Part shown: piece after piece, positions 1 to 8,888 of the stretch
How positions within the stretch are numbered: the first letter of the stretch is position 1
How the letters are laid out: each line of letters starts with the position of its first letter
Assembly (NCBI RefSeq): GCF_024343615.1
Contig: NZ_RJUB01000156.1
Location: 124,001-188,000 of the forward strand
Length of the DNA: 64,000 nt
Reading direction: 5' to 3'
From: Ferruginibacter sp. HRS2-29
GTDB taxonomy: Bacteria; Bacteroidota; Bacteroidia; Chitinophagales; Chitinophagaceae
The notes under the pieces: model-generated
The model's input: only the letters and a program-made list of their open reading frames with translations
What the model was told of the DNA's origin: nothing
The model's database searches: none
Position numbers and translations under genes: made by a program

Positions 1-4
1 TTTT

Positions 5-100
5 TAACCACAAAGTCACAAAGGGCACTAAGGATCACAAAGATGTTAAGCATAAGAAAAAGCCTTTGTGATCCCTGGTGCCTTAGTGTCTTAGTGGTTA
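5..100. repeat. Intergenic inverted repeat pair
   Basis: Positions 5-44 and 63-100 are imperfect reverse complements (roughly four in five bases match). Each arm is built of short units of the CACAAAG / CACTAAG kind. The pair lies just downstream of the minus-strand DUF1800 gene and could fold into a long hairpin in its transcript. The left neighbour is outside the window. Confidence 0.6.
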
Positions 101-106
101 GTTGGG

Positions 107-1735
107 TTAGCATAAATGAAATTCAGGTAAGTTCATGATGAATTTGAAAAGGTTCTTCAATGCCGGATCCGTTACAGCCGTATTGTTGCTGTTCCAGGCA
201 TTCGTCCATACACTGTTATCGGTTCCGTTATTCAACAAAAAGGTTCGCTTCACATAAGTTTTGGAAGCAGTAGATAACGGGTAACGCAAAAGCAGGCCCA
301 CCATATCATCTACAAAAAGATCAGGATCGGCGGGGGTGGCGGAAAGATTGGCAAAAGCCCTTACATCTATCACCGCGTCATTCACCAGGGCATCGGTAAA
401 GTCGGCCCGGCGGGGCAAGGAATTACTGTTTACCCAAAGCTCATAATGCATCGGCCCCTGCGTATACGCCGCGTAACCGGATACATCGGGTGGCTGAAAC
501 AGATCCTGCTGCATGATGGCGGCATTGTTGTACACCGAAAAAAACAACGGGTACCCCGCAGCATAATCTGTGTATGCAGGAAAATTGACATTGAATTCAC
601 GCAGTGTGCCTGCCAGGATATCATACGGGCCCTTGATATAACAGGCCTGGTTGAGCGGGTCGAAAAAATGCTGGCTTTTAAACAATGCCAGCAGCACCGG
701 TTTTATTTCGTAATTATTATTTTTCAGTAGCGTAGCCAGCGGCTGTATCACATCCGTTTCAGTAGCCGCGTCGATCTCGTAGTAAACAAACCATTTGTAC
801 AATTTGCGGCATATGAACCGGGCCGCTTCATCGGTAGCGAAAATCATATTCACCAGCGAAGTAAGCTCCTGTGCCGCATCGCCACCGCCAATGGTAGTGC
901 TGTTGTAAAAAGAAGAAAACGATTTGGAACCGGTATCATGAGCACTGGTATCGATATAAGACTCCAAAGGGTTATTGCGTATACGCCATCCCGTTAGTAC
1001 ACGTGCCGCGGCAATCACATCGTTTTCGGTAAAGTGCGAATCGTTGCCAAGGCCGATGGTAAACAGCTCCTGGAACTCCCGGGCATAATTTTCATCGGGC
1101 GCCAGTTTGGAGTTGAGGTATCCATTCAGGTGCAGCAGCATCGCGGGGTCGATGGTCACTTCACGGGCAAGCGTTTTTACATTGCCCAGCACATGCGTGC
1201 GCAACAGGTTGTGGTGGCGGTACATCATTTGTGAGTTGCCTACTTCTTCCTGCTGCACCGAGTAATGGTGGTGCCAGAAGAGCAGCATCTTTTCCTGGAT
1301 GCTTCTCTGCTGGTGCAGGATCACGCCTGCCCACCATTTGCGCAATCCCGCCATACGGAGTGCATTGATCTGCGGCCTCGCTTCCGGCGGACTGGTAAGG
1401 TTGAGGTCGTTCACCCAGGTTTGCCCGAGCGGTACGCCCACATCATCGTACATGGTATCCTCCACTTCTATGAGGCCATAATCACGCAGGGGCGGCGATG
1501 GTGTGCTTACCGTGTTGATGAGCTCTTCCACCGCGTCGTTCACCGTCATGGAAAGAAAATGATCGATGTCTGCTTTTTTTGCGCCAAACATGGTGCGCTT
1601 CAGCAGGTGCGTCACTTCATTCACCGTCCAGTCGCCGGTATAGGGCTGCAGCCCGCTGAAACCGGCACTTTGCGTAGTAGCTACATTTCTGCCAAGGGCA
1701 GCCATGAGGAATTTTTTTCTATCCATAATGAACAT
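107..1735 (-). CDS. DUF1800 family protein
   Basis: 542-residue protein of the DUF1800 family, recognised by the opening VNEVTHLLKRTMFGA-like segment (about residues 38-53), the WWAGVILHQQRSIQEKMLLFWHHH-like region near residue 135 and the NENYAREFQELFTIGLG-like motif near 215 (here DENYAREFQELF). The family's biochemical role is not established. Members are usually encoded beside a DUF1501 protein, which would be expected to the left of position 1. The N-terminus (MDRKKFLMAALGRN) resembles the short hydrophobic leader often seen in the family. The start could be the ATG at 1735 or, equally well, the in-frame ATG at 1726 (MDRKKF). Family assignment is strong; function unknown. Confidence 0.88.
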   Translation of the reverse strand: MFIMDRKKFLMAALGRNVATTQSAGFSGLQPYTGDWTVNEVTHLLKRTMFGAKKADIDHFLSMTVNDAVEELINTVSTPSPPLRDYGLIEVEDTMYDDVGVPLGQTWVNDLNLTSPPEARPQINALRMAGLRKWWAGVILHQQRSIQEKMLLFWHHHYSVQQEEVGNSQMMYRHHNLLRTHVLGNVKTLAREVTIDPAMLLHLNGYLNSKLAPDENYAREFQELFTIGLGNDSHFTENDVIAAARVLTGWRIRNNPLESYIDTSAHDTGSKSFSSFYNSTTIGGGDAAQELTSLVNMIFATDEAARFICRKLYKWFVYYEIDAATETDVIQPLATLLKNNNYEIKPVLLALFKSQHFFDPLNQACYIKGPYDILAGTLREFNVNFPAYTDYAAGYPLFFSVYNNAAIMQQDLFQPPDVSGYAAYTQGPMHYELWVNSNSLPRRADFTDALVNDAVIDVRAFANLSATPADPDLFVDDMVGLLLRYPLSTASKTYVKRTFLLNNGTDNSVWTNAWNSNNTAVTDPALKNLFKFIMNLPEFHLC

Positions 1736-1820
1736 TTTTTTTATTGGGCTGATGCGGATGCTGGTTGCTGGATGCTGGACTCATATTAATTGATCTTCGC
1801 TTATTTCTTCGCTACGATAT

Positions 1821-1869
1821 CCATTATCCATTATCCATTATCCATTATCCATTATCCATTATCCACTAT
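1821..1869. repeat. Tandem heptamer array (CCATTAT)7
   Basis: Six exact copies of CCATTAT followed by one CCACTAT, in the 266-base gap between two minus-strand genes. No facing inverted arm is visible in the same gap, unlike most repeat gaps of this window. The same heptamer recurs as inverted arms at 55861-55981. The rest of the gap (1736-1820 and 1870-2001) holds shorter echoes (GCTGGAT, GTAATTCG) and no gene. Confidence 0.9.
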
Positions 1870-2001
1870 CACCGTATCAGCAATCACTTCAGGAAACCGC
1901 ATTTTCGGCTTTTCTTACATTTTAAAATTTCACAACTTTTATTAAGCCCGCTGCCGAAAAAAAGTAATTCGTGTAATTCGATTTAATCCGTGTAATCCAT
2001 G

Positions 2002-3948
2002 CTATCTGATCAACATAAAACTCCCCTTCTGCTGATGCACTTTCTTTTGCATATCCTGGTACTGCATGATATATACAAACCCACCCGTAGGCTGAATGAT
2101 CCCTTTGTATCTTCCATCCCAACGGAAAGGCATCGACGAACTTTTAAAAACCGTTTCGCCGTATTTATTAAAGATCTGTATGCTGAACCCATCGGGCACT
2201 TTGCCCAGCGGGCCGAAGTAGTCATTCTTTCCATCGCCGTTGGGGGTAAAAGCTGTGGGCGTAAATACCACTGCATCATGGAGCACTACCAGGGTAAATT
2301 TATCTTCCACCACGCAGCCATGCGGCAGGGTATTGGTAGCGGTGTAAATGGTGGTGATGCGTGGTGTGGCTACAGGGTTGGCGCAGGCAGTGCAACTGAG
2401 TGTAGGGTCGGCCACCCAATGGATGGTGCCGTTGCCCGACGAAGGAAGTGTGAGGCTTTGGCCGATGAAGACGGTGTCCCTCTTTTTGAGGCCTTCCAGC
2501 GGGCCGCTGAGCTGTACCGGGGTATACGTTACCAATACGGAATCGTTGCCGCAGACATCCTGCAGGGTGTCTTTAAAAGGCACATAAGTGCTGATGTTGC
2601 ATACGGTAGTATCTTTTGTTTGCTCCAAAGGAATATTGAGTTTGATGATGCCGAGGTCGGCATCGCCGAACCCGTTGGTAAAGTCGCCGTACGAATCCGA
2701 ATCGCCGGCCAGGTAATATTCATCGGGCACCTGCTTGTGCAGCAGGCAGCGTAGGTTATCGTTGCCATTGCCGCCCCAATTCTGTTTCCAAATAACGTTG
2801 CCTGTGGCGCTTAGTTTTACCAGCCAGTAATCGCCTTCGCCTTTTGCGTCCGTTATGTCGCCGTCATCGGAGTAAGATATCCCGCCTACGAGGTACGAGC
2901 CATCCGTTTCAGTAAGTATGGTGTTGGCATAATCGGCATCGGTGCCGCCCAATACCTTTTGCCAGTTGAGCGTACCGCTTTGAGTAATGTTGAGTACCCA
3001 GTAATCCTGGCTGCCTTTGGGGCCGCTCACATCGCCATCAGTGCTGGTGGTGTAGCCCGCCAGGCACAGCGAGCCATCGACGCCCAACGACACCGCATAG
3101 GCCACATCATTTTGTGAGCCGCCATATATTTTGCTGTACATTTTGTTGCCACCGGCATCGAGGGCCAGCACCCACACATCGTAGTTTTTCTGGCTGGGGG
3201 GGATGTCGCCATCCACAGAGTTGGCATAACCGATGGCGTATATTTTTCCGTTTACGATCTCCATATCCAGCAGTTCATCATTCTTGCTGCCGCCAAAACA
3301 TTTGCTCCACAGCAATGCCCCCGCAGGGCTTACTTTCATCAGCAATCCATCGGTGTAGCTGTTGCTGCTGTGGTTGCCGCTGATATCACCGTCGTTAGAT
3401 GAAGTGGTGGCGGCTATCAGGTAATTGCCATCGGCCATCAGTTTTATTTTGTTGCCAATGTCGAGGCCGTTGCCGCCATATCTTTTTTGCCACAGCACAT
3501 TGCCGGTGGCCGATAATTTGATGAGCCATATATCTTTTGTGCCGCCGTATCCTGCTGCCACGCCACCATCGGTGGAGTTGGTTTCTCCCAATACCAGGTA
3601 GCCGCCATCGGCGGTGGGTACAATGTCGCGGGCGCTTTCGTAGCCGGTGCCGCCCAGCGATCTTTCCCATTGCACATTGCCGCAGGCATCGAGTTTGAGC
3701 ACCCACAGGTCCCAGTATTCGCGGTTCGGCTGCGGGTTTACCTGCCCGTCTTTGCTATCGGTGTACCCGGCTACAATGGTGCCGCCATCGGCAGTAAATT
3801 TTATGGAAAAAGGGATATCAACGGACGATCCGCCGTATTTGAGCGCCCAATTCAGCTTCGGAGCCTGAGCTCCTGCCTGTATGCAATTAAGCATACAGGA
3901 GGACACAATAAGTAGGTAAAGGTAGTTTCTCACAAGTTGTTTTTTCAC
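2002..3948 (-). CDS. Type IX-secreted surface protein with SBBP-like repeats and gliding-motility C-terminal domain
   Basis: 648 residues. A signal peptide (about residues 1-28, ending AGAQA) is followed by about seven repeats of roughly 55-60 residues built on W..KYGGS..D.A..I....DG..LVAG...S.DGD, the pattern of bacterial beta-propeller-like repeats, reaching residue ~430. A linker with CTACANP-type segment follows. The final ~90 residues (FTPTAFTPNGDGKNDYF ... WDGRYKG) form the gliding-motility-associated C-terminal domain, the type B sorting signal for the type IX secretion system. Expected location is the cell surface or medium. The binding target is unknown. It is one of two large exported proteins here with CTDs (the other is at 36710). 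The ATG start is directly followed by a clear signal peptide. Confidence 0.9.
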   Translation of the reverse strand: MKKQLVRNYLYLLIVSSCMLNCIQAGAQAPKLNWALKYGGSSVDIPFSIKFTADGGTIVAGYTDSKDGQVNPQPNREYWDLWVLKLDACGNVQWERSLGGTGYESARDIVPTADGGYLVLGETNSTDGGVAAGYGGTKDIWLIKLSATGNVLWQKRYGGNGLDIGNKIKLMADGNYLIAATTSSNDGDISGNHSSNSYTDGLLMKVSPAGALLWSKCFGGSKNDELLDMEIVNGKIYAIGYANSVDGDIPPSQKNYDVWVLALDAGGNKMYSKIYGGSQNDVAYAVSLGVDGSLCLAGYTTSTDGDVSGPKGSQDYWVLNITQSGTLNWQKVLGGTDADYANTILTETDGSYLVGGISYSDDGDITDAKGEGDYWLVKLSATGNVIWKQNWGGNGNDNLRCLLHKQVPDEYYLAGDSDSYGDFTNGFGDADLGIIKLNIPLEQTKDTTVCNISTYVPFKDTLQDVCGNDSVLVTYTPVQLSGPLEGLKKRDTVFIGQSLTLPSSGNGTIHWVADPTLSCTACANPVATPRITTIYTATNTLPHGCVVEDKFTLVVLHDAVVFTPTAFTPNGDGKNDYFGPLGKVPDGFSIQIFNKYGETVFKSSSMPFRWDGRYKGIIQPTGGFVYIMQYQDMQKKVHQQKGSFMLIR

Positions 3949-4386
3949 CTGATTATGGATGGCGGATAGTTAGCAAACTCTGTGCTAAAACTTTAAAATG
4001 TGGGCAAAACCAACAACTATTTTTCGCTGTGTAGTCGCAGTACTACAGGGTTTCAGGACAAACTGTACAAGGGCTGTAGTAAAAGTTGGAGGGTGGTGTT
4101 GGAGGAGGTTCATAATCGTTGATCTGTTTCTTAAGGCCGTACCGCAGTAGTGAATGCGGCCGTTTTTTATCATTCAAATATTTTTTAAACATGCAATACA
4201 GCTTCCACAAAATCACCAGGCAATCCGATTGCGGTGTAATGCTGCAAAACACGCTGGCCTTCCTGCAAAATGCCACGAGGTTTTTTTCACAAACGCTCCG
4301 GGGTTAGCGCAAAACCCCGGAGCGTTTCTTCTAAAATTCATAAATAATAAACCAACTGACAGATTACGAATGAGCGCCTGCTGAAC
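3949..4386. other. Gene-free intergenic stretch
   Basis: About 440 bases between the divergently placed surface-protein gene and the small ORF before uvrA2. It holds a strong hairpin (4291-4327) and a weaker one around 4136-4160 followed by a T-run. On the minus strand, 4180-4280 reads as about 33 codons with protein-like composition (…LQHYTAIGLPGDFVEAVLHV, stop), but there is no start codon and no upstream continuation. It may be a remnant of a lost gene. No other coding signal is visible. Confidence 0.5.
4291..4327. terminator. Strong 15-bp hairpin
   Basis: Arms 4291-4305 and 4313-4327 are perfect reverse complements with a 7-base loop (AGCGCAA). The stem contains CGCTCCGGGG. A short T-rich stretch follows on the plus strand and a T-run follows on the minus strand (from AAAAAAA-complement at 4281-4287). 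It could stop transcription in either direction, shielding the uvrA2 unit. No adjacent gene end explains it. Confidence 0.65.
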
Positions 4387-4530
4387 ATGGCAGGTAGGCG
4401 CAAAAGAACCGATACAGATATGTGCGATTATTTGGATATTATGGAAGGTTTAACCAGTAGGGTTACTAATGAGATGGTACAATCCTTACCGAAATTAAAG
4501 GGCATGTTTGTTGAAGTTGACTTATTATGA
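4387..4530 (+). CDS. Small ORF overlapping uvrA2 start (47 aa)
   Basis: ATG at 4387 opens a 47-codon frame (MAGRRKRTDTDMCDYLDIMEG ... VEVDLL) whose TGA at 4528-4530 overlaps the ATG of the next gene as ATGA, the usual geometry of translational coupling. A second in-frame ATG lies at 4420. The product is short, with a basic N-terminus and no membrane segment or motif that I recognise. The frame is open only from 4360. It may be a small protein, a leader peptide that controls translation of the UvrA-like gene, or chance. Confidence 0.35.
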   Translation: MAGRRKRTDTDMCDYLDIMEGLTSRVTNEMVQSLPKLKGMFVEVDLL

Positions 4531-7043
4531 CCGATAAATCATCAAATGAAAAATTTATTGAAGTAAAGGGCGCCAGGGAACACAACCTGAAAAACGTATC
4601 ACTGCGGATCCCGAGGGATCAGTTGGTAGTTTTTACCGGTGTGTCAGGATCTGGTAAATCGTCGCTTGCTTTCAGCACGCTGTACGCAGAAGCGCAAAGA
4701 CGATACCTGGAGTCGGTATCGCCGTATGCCCGGCGTTTGTTTAACCAGATGGCGGTCCCCGATGTAGACGATATTACCGGGCTTCCACCCGCCATTGCCC
4801 TTCAGCAACAGCGGGGCACGCCAACAGCAAGGTCTACCGTAGGTAGCGTTACCACTATTTCCAACCTCCTGAGGATGTTGTATTCAAGGGCGGGCGATTA
4901 TCCCAAAGGCCAGCAGTTGTTGTATGCAGAATCTTTTTCGCCCAACACGCCGCAAGGCGCTTGCCCGGAATGCCATGGCCTGGGAAGGGTTTACACGGTA
5001 ACGGAAAGATCGATGGTACCCGATGATACACTGACGATCCGTGAAAAAGCCATTGCCGCCTGGCCCACAGCCTGGCACGGCCAGAATTTACGCGAGATAC
5101 TCATCACCCTTGGGTACGATATTGATGTGCCGTGGAAAGACCTTCCAAAAAAGGATAGGGACTGGATCCTGTTTACAGAAGAACAGCCTGTAGTGCCGGT
5201 ATATACCGGGTGGAACAGCAGGCAGGTGAAGGAAGCTTTGAAGCAAAAGATAGAACCCAGTTATATGGGGACTTTTACCGGTGTAAAAAAATATGTGCTG
5301 CAAACCTTTGCCGGCAGCAACAGCGCAGCCATGAAAAAACGGGCTGCACAGTTTATGCTGGGCGATACCTGCCCCGTATGCCACGGAAAAAAACTGCAGG
5401 CAGCATCGCTCTCTGTAAAATTTGCCGGGTACGACATTGCGGAACTGTCTTCTTTATCACTGGCCCAACTATTGAAGTTGATAGGCTCGCGGGCAGGTGG
5501 CCATAATAAGGGCAAAAAAGAAGTGGCAGGCCATCCTGAAAAAACAATGGTCATCAACACGATTGGCAACGATCTCCTTGCTTCACTGGAAGTGCTGAAC
5601 GACCTGGGCCTGGGCTATCTCTCCTGCGAACGGAGTACCCCCACGCTTTCGCCCGGCGAGCTGCAACGGCTACGGCTGGCCACCCAGGTAAAGTCAAATT
5701 TGTTTGGGGTAGTATACGTGATGGATGAGCCTTCAGCCGGGCTGCATCTAGCAGACACGGCAGCCTTATTGCGTGCGCTCTCAAAATTGAAAGATGCGGG
5801 TAACTCCCTGTTTATTGTAGAGCACGAACCGGATATCATCCATTTTGCAGACTGGATAGTGGATGTAGGGCCAGGGGCGGGAACCAATGGCGGGGAGATC
5901 ATCTTCAGTGGTACGAAAACTGCGTTTCGGGATGCAAAAAACAGTGTGACGGCCAGCTACCTTTTTCATACCAATAATCGCCTCCAATCCAGGAAAAGAG
6001 CTGCTAAGGGTTACCTGCAACTCAGGGGTATCAGCAGGAACAACCTTCATCAGCTGGATGTGGATATCCCGCTCGGGATAATGACCTGTGTAACCGGGGT
6101 TTCCGGTTCGGGCAAGTCAAGCCTGGTTAGCCAGGCACTTGTGGAACTGCTGGGTAATTCGTTGGGGCAATTGCCGGAGGTGGAAGAGGAGCGGGATATT
6201 TTACAGGATGAACCGATGGATAACGTAGGTGGCAGAATTGCCGGAGGGCTGGAACAAATAAAACGGATGGTACTGGTAGATCAGAAATCGATCGGCCGCA
6301 CCCCGCGTTCTAACCTGGCCACATACACCGGCTTGTTTGATCATGTGCGAAAAATTTTTGCTGCTACCAAACAGGCCAGGGCCAGAAAATACGATGCCGG
6401 AAGATTTTCTTTCAATGTAGCAAAGGGAAGATGCGAAACCTGCCATGGCGAAGGCTTTGTGACGGTGGAATTATTGTTTCTGCCGAGTGTGTATAGTCCT
6501 TGCCCCACCTGCCACGGAAGCCGGTACAATGAAAAAACATTGGAGATAAAGTATAAGGAAAAAACCATCGCAGATGTATTGCATATGACCGTAGACACGG
6601 CGCATGATTTTTTCAGTGATGAAGCCGCGATACGGCAGGCACTGGAAACATTGAAACAGGTAGGCCTCGGATATTTGCGCCTGGGACAACCAGCCACCGA
6701 ACTTTCGGGTGGTGAAGCACAGCGTATCAAGCTGGCGACGGAACTGCAACGTAAAAGCAACGGCAGCACCATTTATATTTTAGATGAGCCTACTACCGGC
6801 CTGCATCCTGCGGATGTAGAAAGGCTGATGATACAGCTGAATCATTTGGTTGACCTGGGCAATACCGTACTGTTGGTAGAGCATGATATGAGCGTGGTGG
6901 CCGCCAGTGACTGGGTGATAGATATGGGTCCGGGTGCAGGAGATAAAGGGGGTAAGCTGGTGGCGTATGAAACGCCGGAAGCATTTGCCCGCAATACCAG
7001 CAGCATTACCGCCGCCTATTTAGTAGCATTTTTAAAAACATGA
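4527..7043 (+). CDS. UvrA-like excision ABC protein (short UvrA2 type)
   Basis: 838 residues, shorter than canonical UvrA (about 940). Two ABC ATPase halves are visible: Walker A GVSGSGKSSL at about residue 39 and again at about 525; signature LSPGELQRLRLATQ (first half) and LSGGEAQRIKLATEL (second half); Walker B VMDEPSAGLH and ILDEPTTGLHP. Zinc-finger cysteines occur as CPECHG, CPVCHG, CETCHG and CPTCHG. The first signature being LSPGE rather than LSGGE, and the reduced length, are typical of UvrA2/class II paralogs linked to damage tolerance or export of DNA-binding compounds rather than core nucleotide excision repair with UvrB. The start ATG overlaps the preceding small ORF. No uvrB is nearby, so substrate and partner cannot be read from context. 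Confidence 0.88.
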   Translation: MTDKSSNEKFIEVKGAREHNLKNVSLRIPRDQLVVFTGVSGSGKSSLAFSTLYAEAQRRYLESVSPYARRLFNQMAVPDVDDITGLPPAIALQQQRGTPTARSTVGSVTTISNLLRMLYSRAGDYPKGQQLLYAESFSPNTPQGACPECHGLGRVYTVTERSMVPDDTLTIREKAIAAWPTAWHGQNLREILITLGYDIDVPWKDLPKKDRDWILFTEEQPVVPVYTGWNSRQVKEALKQKIEPSYMGTFTGVKKYVLQTFAGSNSAAMKKRAAQFMLGDTCPVCHGKKLQAASLSVKFAGYDIAELSSLSLAQLLKLIGSRAGGHNKGKKEVAGHPEKTMVINTIGNDLLASLEVLNDLGLGYLSCERSTPTLSPGELQRLRLATQVKSNLFGVVYVMDEPSAGLHLADTAALLRALSKLKDAGNSLFIVEHEPDIIHFADWIVDVGPGAGTNGGEIIFSGTKTAFRDAKNSVTASYLFHTNNRLQSRKRAAKGYLQLRGISRNNLHQLDVDIPLGIMTCVTGVSGSGKSSLVSQALVELLGNSLGQLPEVEEERDILQDEPMDNVGGRIAGGLEQIKRMVLVDQKSIGRTPRSNLATYTGLFDHVRKIFAATKQARARKYDAGRFSFNVAKGRCETCHGEGFVTVELLFLPSVYSPCPTCHGSRYNEKTLEIKYKEKTIADVLHMTVDTAHDFFSDEAAIRQALETLKQVGLGYLRLGQPATELSGGEAQRIKLATELQRKSNGSTIYILDEPTTGLHPADVERLMIQLNHLVDLGNTVLLVEHDMSVVAASDWVIDMGPGAGDKGGKLVAYETPEAFARNTSSITAAYLVAFLKT

Positions 7044-7114
7044 CGGGTACGACAGGCGTTGGCGGAATTTAATTCTACAGACCAGCTATTTGTTGAGTAT
7101 GCATTAAAAACATA

Positions 7115-7840
7115 CTAGTCTTTTTGAAGATCGTTGGTTTGAGTGGAAGCCTTCCATTCGTGGCAGTTGCATACCGTACAGTCAGTAAAGCTGGCGCCTG
7201 CTTTAAATTGGCGGGTATCGCCACAGTTGGCACAGCTGTAAAACCCGGTACCTGAAGCCCCCAGGCATTGTCCGTGGTTTTCGCACCCGCTCTCCGCGGG
7301 CATAACGGAAAGGCCGGGTTTGATATTCCTGGGGGATTGAAAAAACACCGATACCTGCCCGGAAGTTTCAAAGAAAGCTTTTCTTACCTGCCCGAGGTGT
7401 TCTACATCTTTGCTTCGAAGCGCCCTGAAGAGGTCTTCGTGGGAGATGTTATCCTTGTCGAGATGTTGAAGGATGATCCTGCCGTTATCTACTACACATT
7501 CCGGCGTTCCTTCCATGATGGCTTCTACTTTTTTATTACGGTTGATCACCCGTTCCATACCTATCTGCAACAACGCCACGGCAGTGATGGCGGTAAGGCC
7601 ATGCAGTATCGGCACTTCGGCACCCATCATGGGATCGCCTACTGCCGAACCAAAACAAATGATGATGGCCAGCTCGAGGGTAGACAATTGGCCGATGCCG
7701 CGTTTGCCCAACACCCGCAACAAGGCAATGGTATACACATACATGATGATGGTGCGAAAGACGATCTCCAGCATGAACATAGCCGGGGCATCGCCAAATA
7801 AGATCCTGTGAAAATCGAATACTTTGAAGTGTTCATCCAT
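7115..7840 (-). CDS. DUF421 (YetF-type) membrane protein with C-terminal zinc ribbon
   Basis: 241 residues. Three N-terminal membrane helices (about 20-42, 55-70, 78-95) flank the DUF421 signature GKRGIGQLSTLELAI. A cytosolic alpha/beta segment follows to about residue 180. The last 40 residues add paired cysteines C203-x2-C206 and C221-x2-C224, the layout of a rubredoxin-like zinc ribbon, ending CHEWKAS. The zinc ribbon is not part of YetF proteins as I know them and looks like an appended domain. DUF421 proteins have no firmly known reaction in most bacteria. The gene is a single unit, divergent from the Fnr-type regulator. Confidence 0.82.
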   Translation of the reverse strand: MDEHFKVFDFHRILFGDAPAMFMLEIVFRTIIMYVYTIALLRVLGKRGIGQLSTLELAIIICFGSAVGDPMMGAEVPILHGLTAITAVALLQIGMERVINRNKKVEAIMEGTPECVVDNGRIILQHLDKDNISHEDLFRALRSKDVEHLGQVRKAFFETSGQVSVFFQSPRNIKPGLSVMPAESGCENHGQCLGASGTGFYSCANCGDTRQFKAGASFTDCTVCNCHEWKASTQTNDLQKD

Positions 7841-8102
7841 AATTTTTACATGTCCATAAACATACCAATTGTAAAATCATCCTGAAGCGCTGAGCCTCTT
7901 CCTTATTTATATAAAACCTGCGGGTGTTTCGGGAAAATTACTCCACAATACCTGCTGACGATTTTGAAAAAAATATTTCGTGGATTATTGAGCGGTTATG
8001 CTCTCTTAGCCGCAAACATTTGCCTCCGGCTATGAAAGGCATTTTCCGGCCAACAGAATAACTGCTTCGCAGAAGCCTCTTCTGTTTTGCCTGCAAATTT
8101 TG

Positions 8103-8110
8103 TACTTTTG
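8103..8110 (+). promoter_or_regulatory. Candidate -7 box for the Fnr-type regulator
   Basis: TACTTTTG matches the Bacteroidota TAnnTTTG motif 14 bases before the ATG at 8125. No -33 box at the expected 19-21 base distance is obvious, so the assignment rests on the -7 motif and would imply a very short leader. The gap 7841-8124 contains nothing else that I recognise. Confidence 0.35.
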
Positions 8111-8124
8111 CACAAACCTCCTCC

Positions 8125-8838
8125 ATGGGCTTCGAACACATAAAGAATGCAGACTGCACACATTGCTCCAAACGTTTCACCAACGTTTTCTGCAATCCTG
8201 CATACGATTCGGTAGCTGAGATCAACAAAGAAAAAGTTTGTACTGCGTATAAAAAAGGGGAGTACATTTTTAAAGAAGGCACGCGTCCACATGGGGTTTT
8301 CTGCGTTAATGTAGGCAAGATAAAACTCGTGAAATCCGGCGACGATGGCCGTGAGCATATCCTCCGCCTGGTGAAACCCGGCGACCCTCTGGGGTACCGG
8401 TCCATGCTCAGCGGCGATAAGTACAATGCCTCCGCGATAGCCCTTGAAAACTGCGGGGTGTGTTTCATTCCTAAAGAATTGTTTCTCGGCATTCTTCAAA
8501 AAGACAGCCAGTTATCGTTCGAAATGATGAAGCTGCTTTCCGATGATCTTAAGAAAGCGGAAATGCAATTGACCCATCTTGCCCAAAAACCCGTGAGGGA
8601 GCGGGTTGCAGAAGCCATCCTTTTTATCAAAGAAACCTACGGTTACGAAGAAGACGGGCAAACCATCAATGCAACGTTCAGCCGCGAAGATATCGCCAAC
8701 ATTGTAGGCACCGCTAAAGAAACGACCATCCGCCTCCTGTCGGAATTCAATAAGGATAAGATCATCCAGCTTACCGGAAAAAAGATCACCATCCTCGATC
8801 TGCCGAAGCTGGTAAGTTCGGCGAATATTACAGATTAA
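8125..8838 (+). CDS. Crp/Fnr family regulator, probable Fnr-type oxygen sensor
   Basis: 237 residues. A cyclic-nucleotide-type beta barrel (about 25-140: VFCVNVGKIKLV, LRLVKPGDPLGY) precedes a winged helix with recognition region FSREDIANIVGTAKETTIRLLSEF (about 188-212). The N-terminus carries C11-x2-C14-x8-C23, and further cysteines lie at C39, C110 and C113. This resembles the three N-terminal plus one barrel cysteines that hold the 4Fe-4S cluster in Fnr, so oxygen sensing is inferred, not shown. It lies directly upstream of the cbb3 oxidase genes, and two Fnr-type dyads (9374-9393, 12353-12368) sit in that locus, fitting a role as their low-oxygen activator. Confidence 0.85.
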   Translation: MGFEHIKNADCTHCSKRFTNVFCNPAYDSVAEINKEKVCTAYKKGEYIFKEGTRPHGVFCVNVGKIKLVKSGDDGREHILRLVKPGDPLGYRSMLSGDKYNASAIALENCGVCFIPKELFLGILQKDSQLSFEMMKLLSDDLKKAEMQLTHLAQKPVRERVAEAILFIKETYGYEEDGQTINATFSREDIANIVGTAKETTIRLLSEFNKDKIIQLTGKKITILDLPKLVSSANITD

Positions 8839-8888
8839 CTTTTTTCGGAAGATATTTAAATGATTCATTACTTCATTCGGGCTGCAGT

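Noticed and set aside
1265-1789. 174-codon plus-strand frame
   Set aside because: Lies opposite the DUF1800 gene, whose minus-strand translation has clear family motifs; the plus frame has none.
1821-1869. CRISPR array
   Set aside because: The units are 7 bases and contiguous; there are no spacers and no cas genes. The same holds for the other tandem arrays.
1999-2754. 251-codon plus-strand frame
   Set aside because: Antisense to the type IX sorting domain and repeats of the 648-residue surface protein.
4180-4280. Minus-strand stretch that reads like the C-terminus of a protein
   Set aside because: About 33 codons with no start and a stop just upstream; too short to call a pseudogene without a search.
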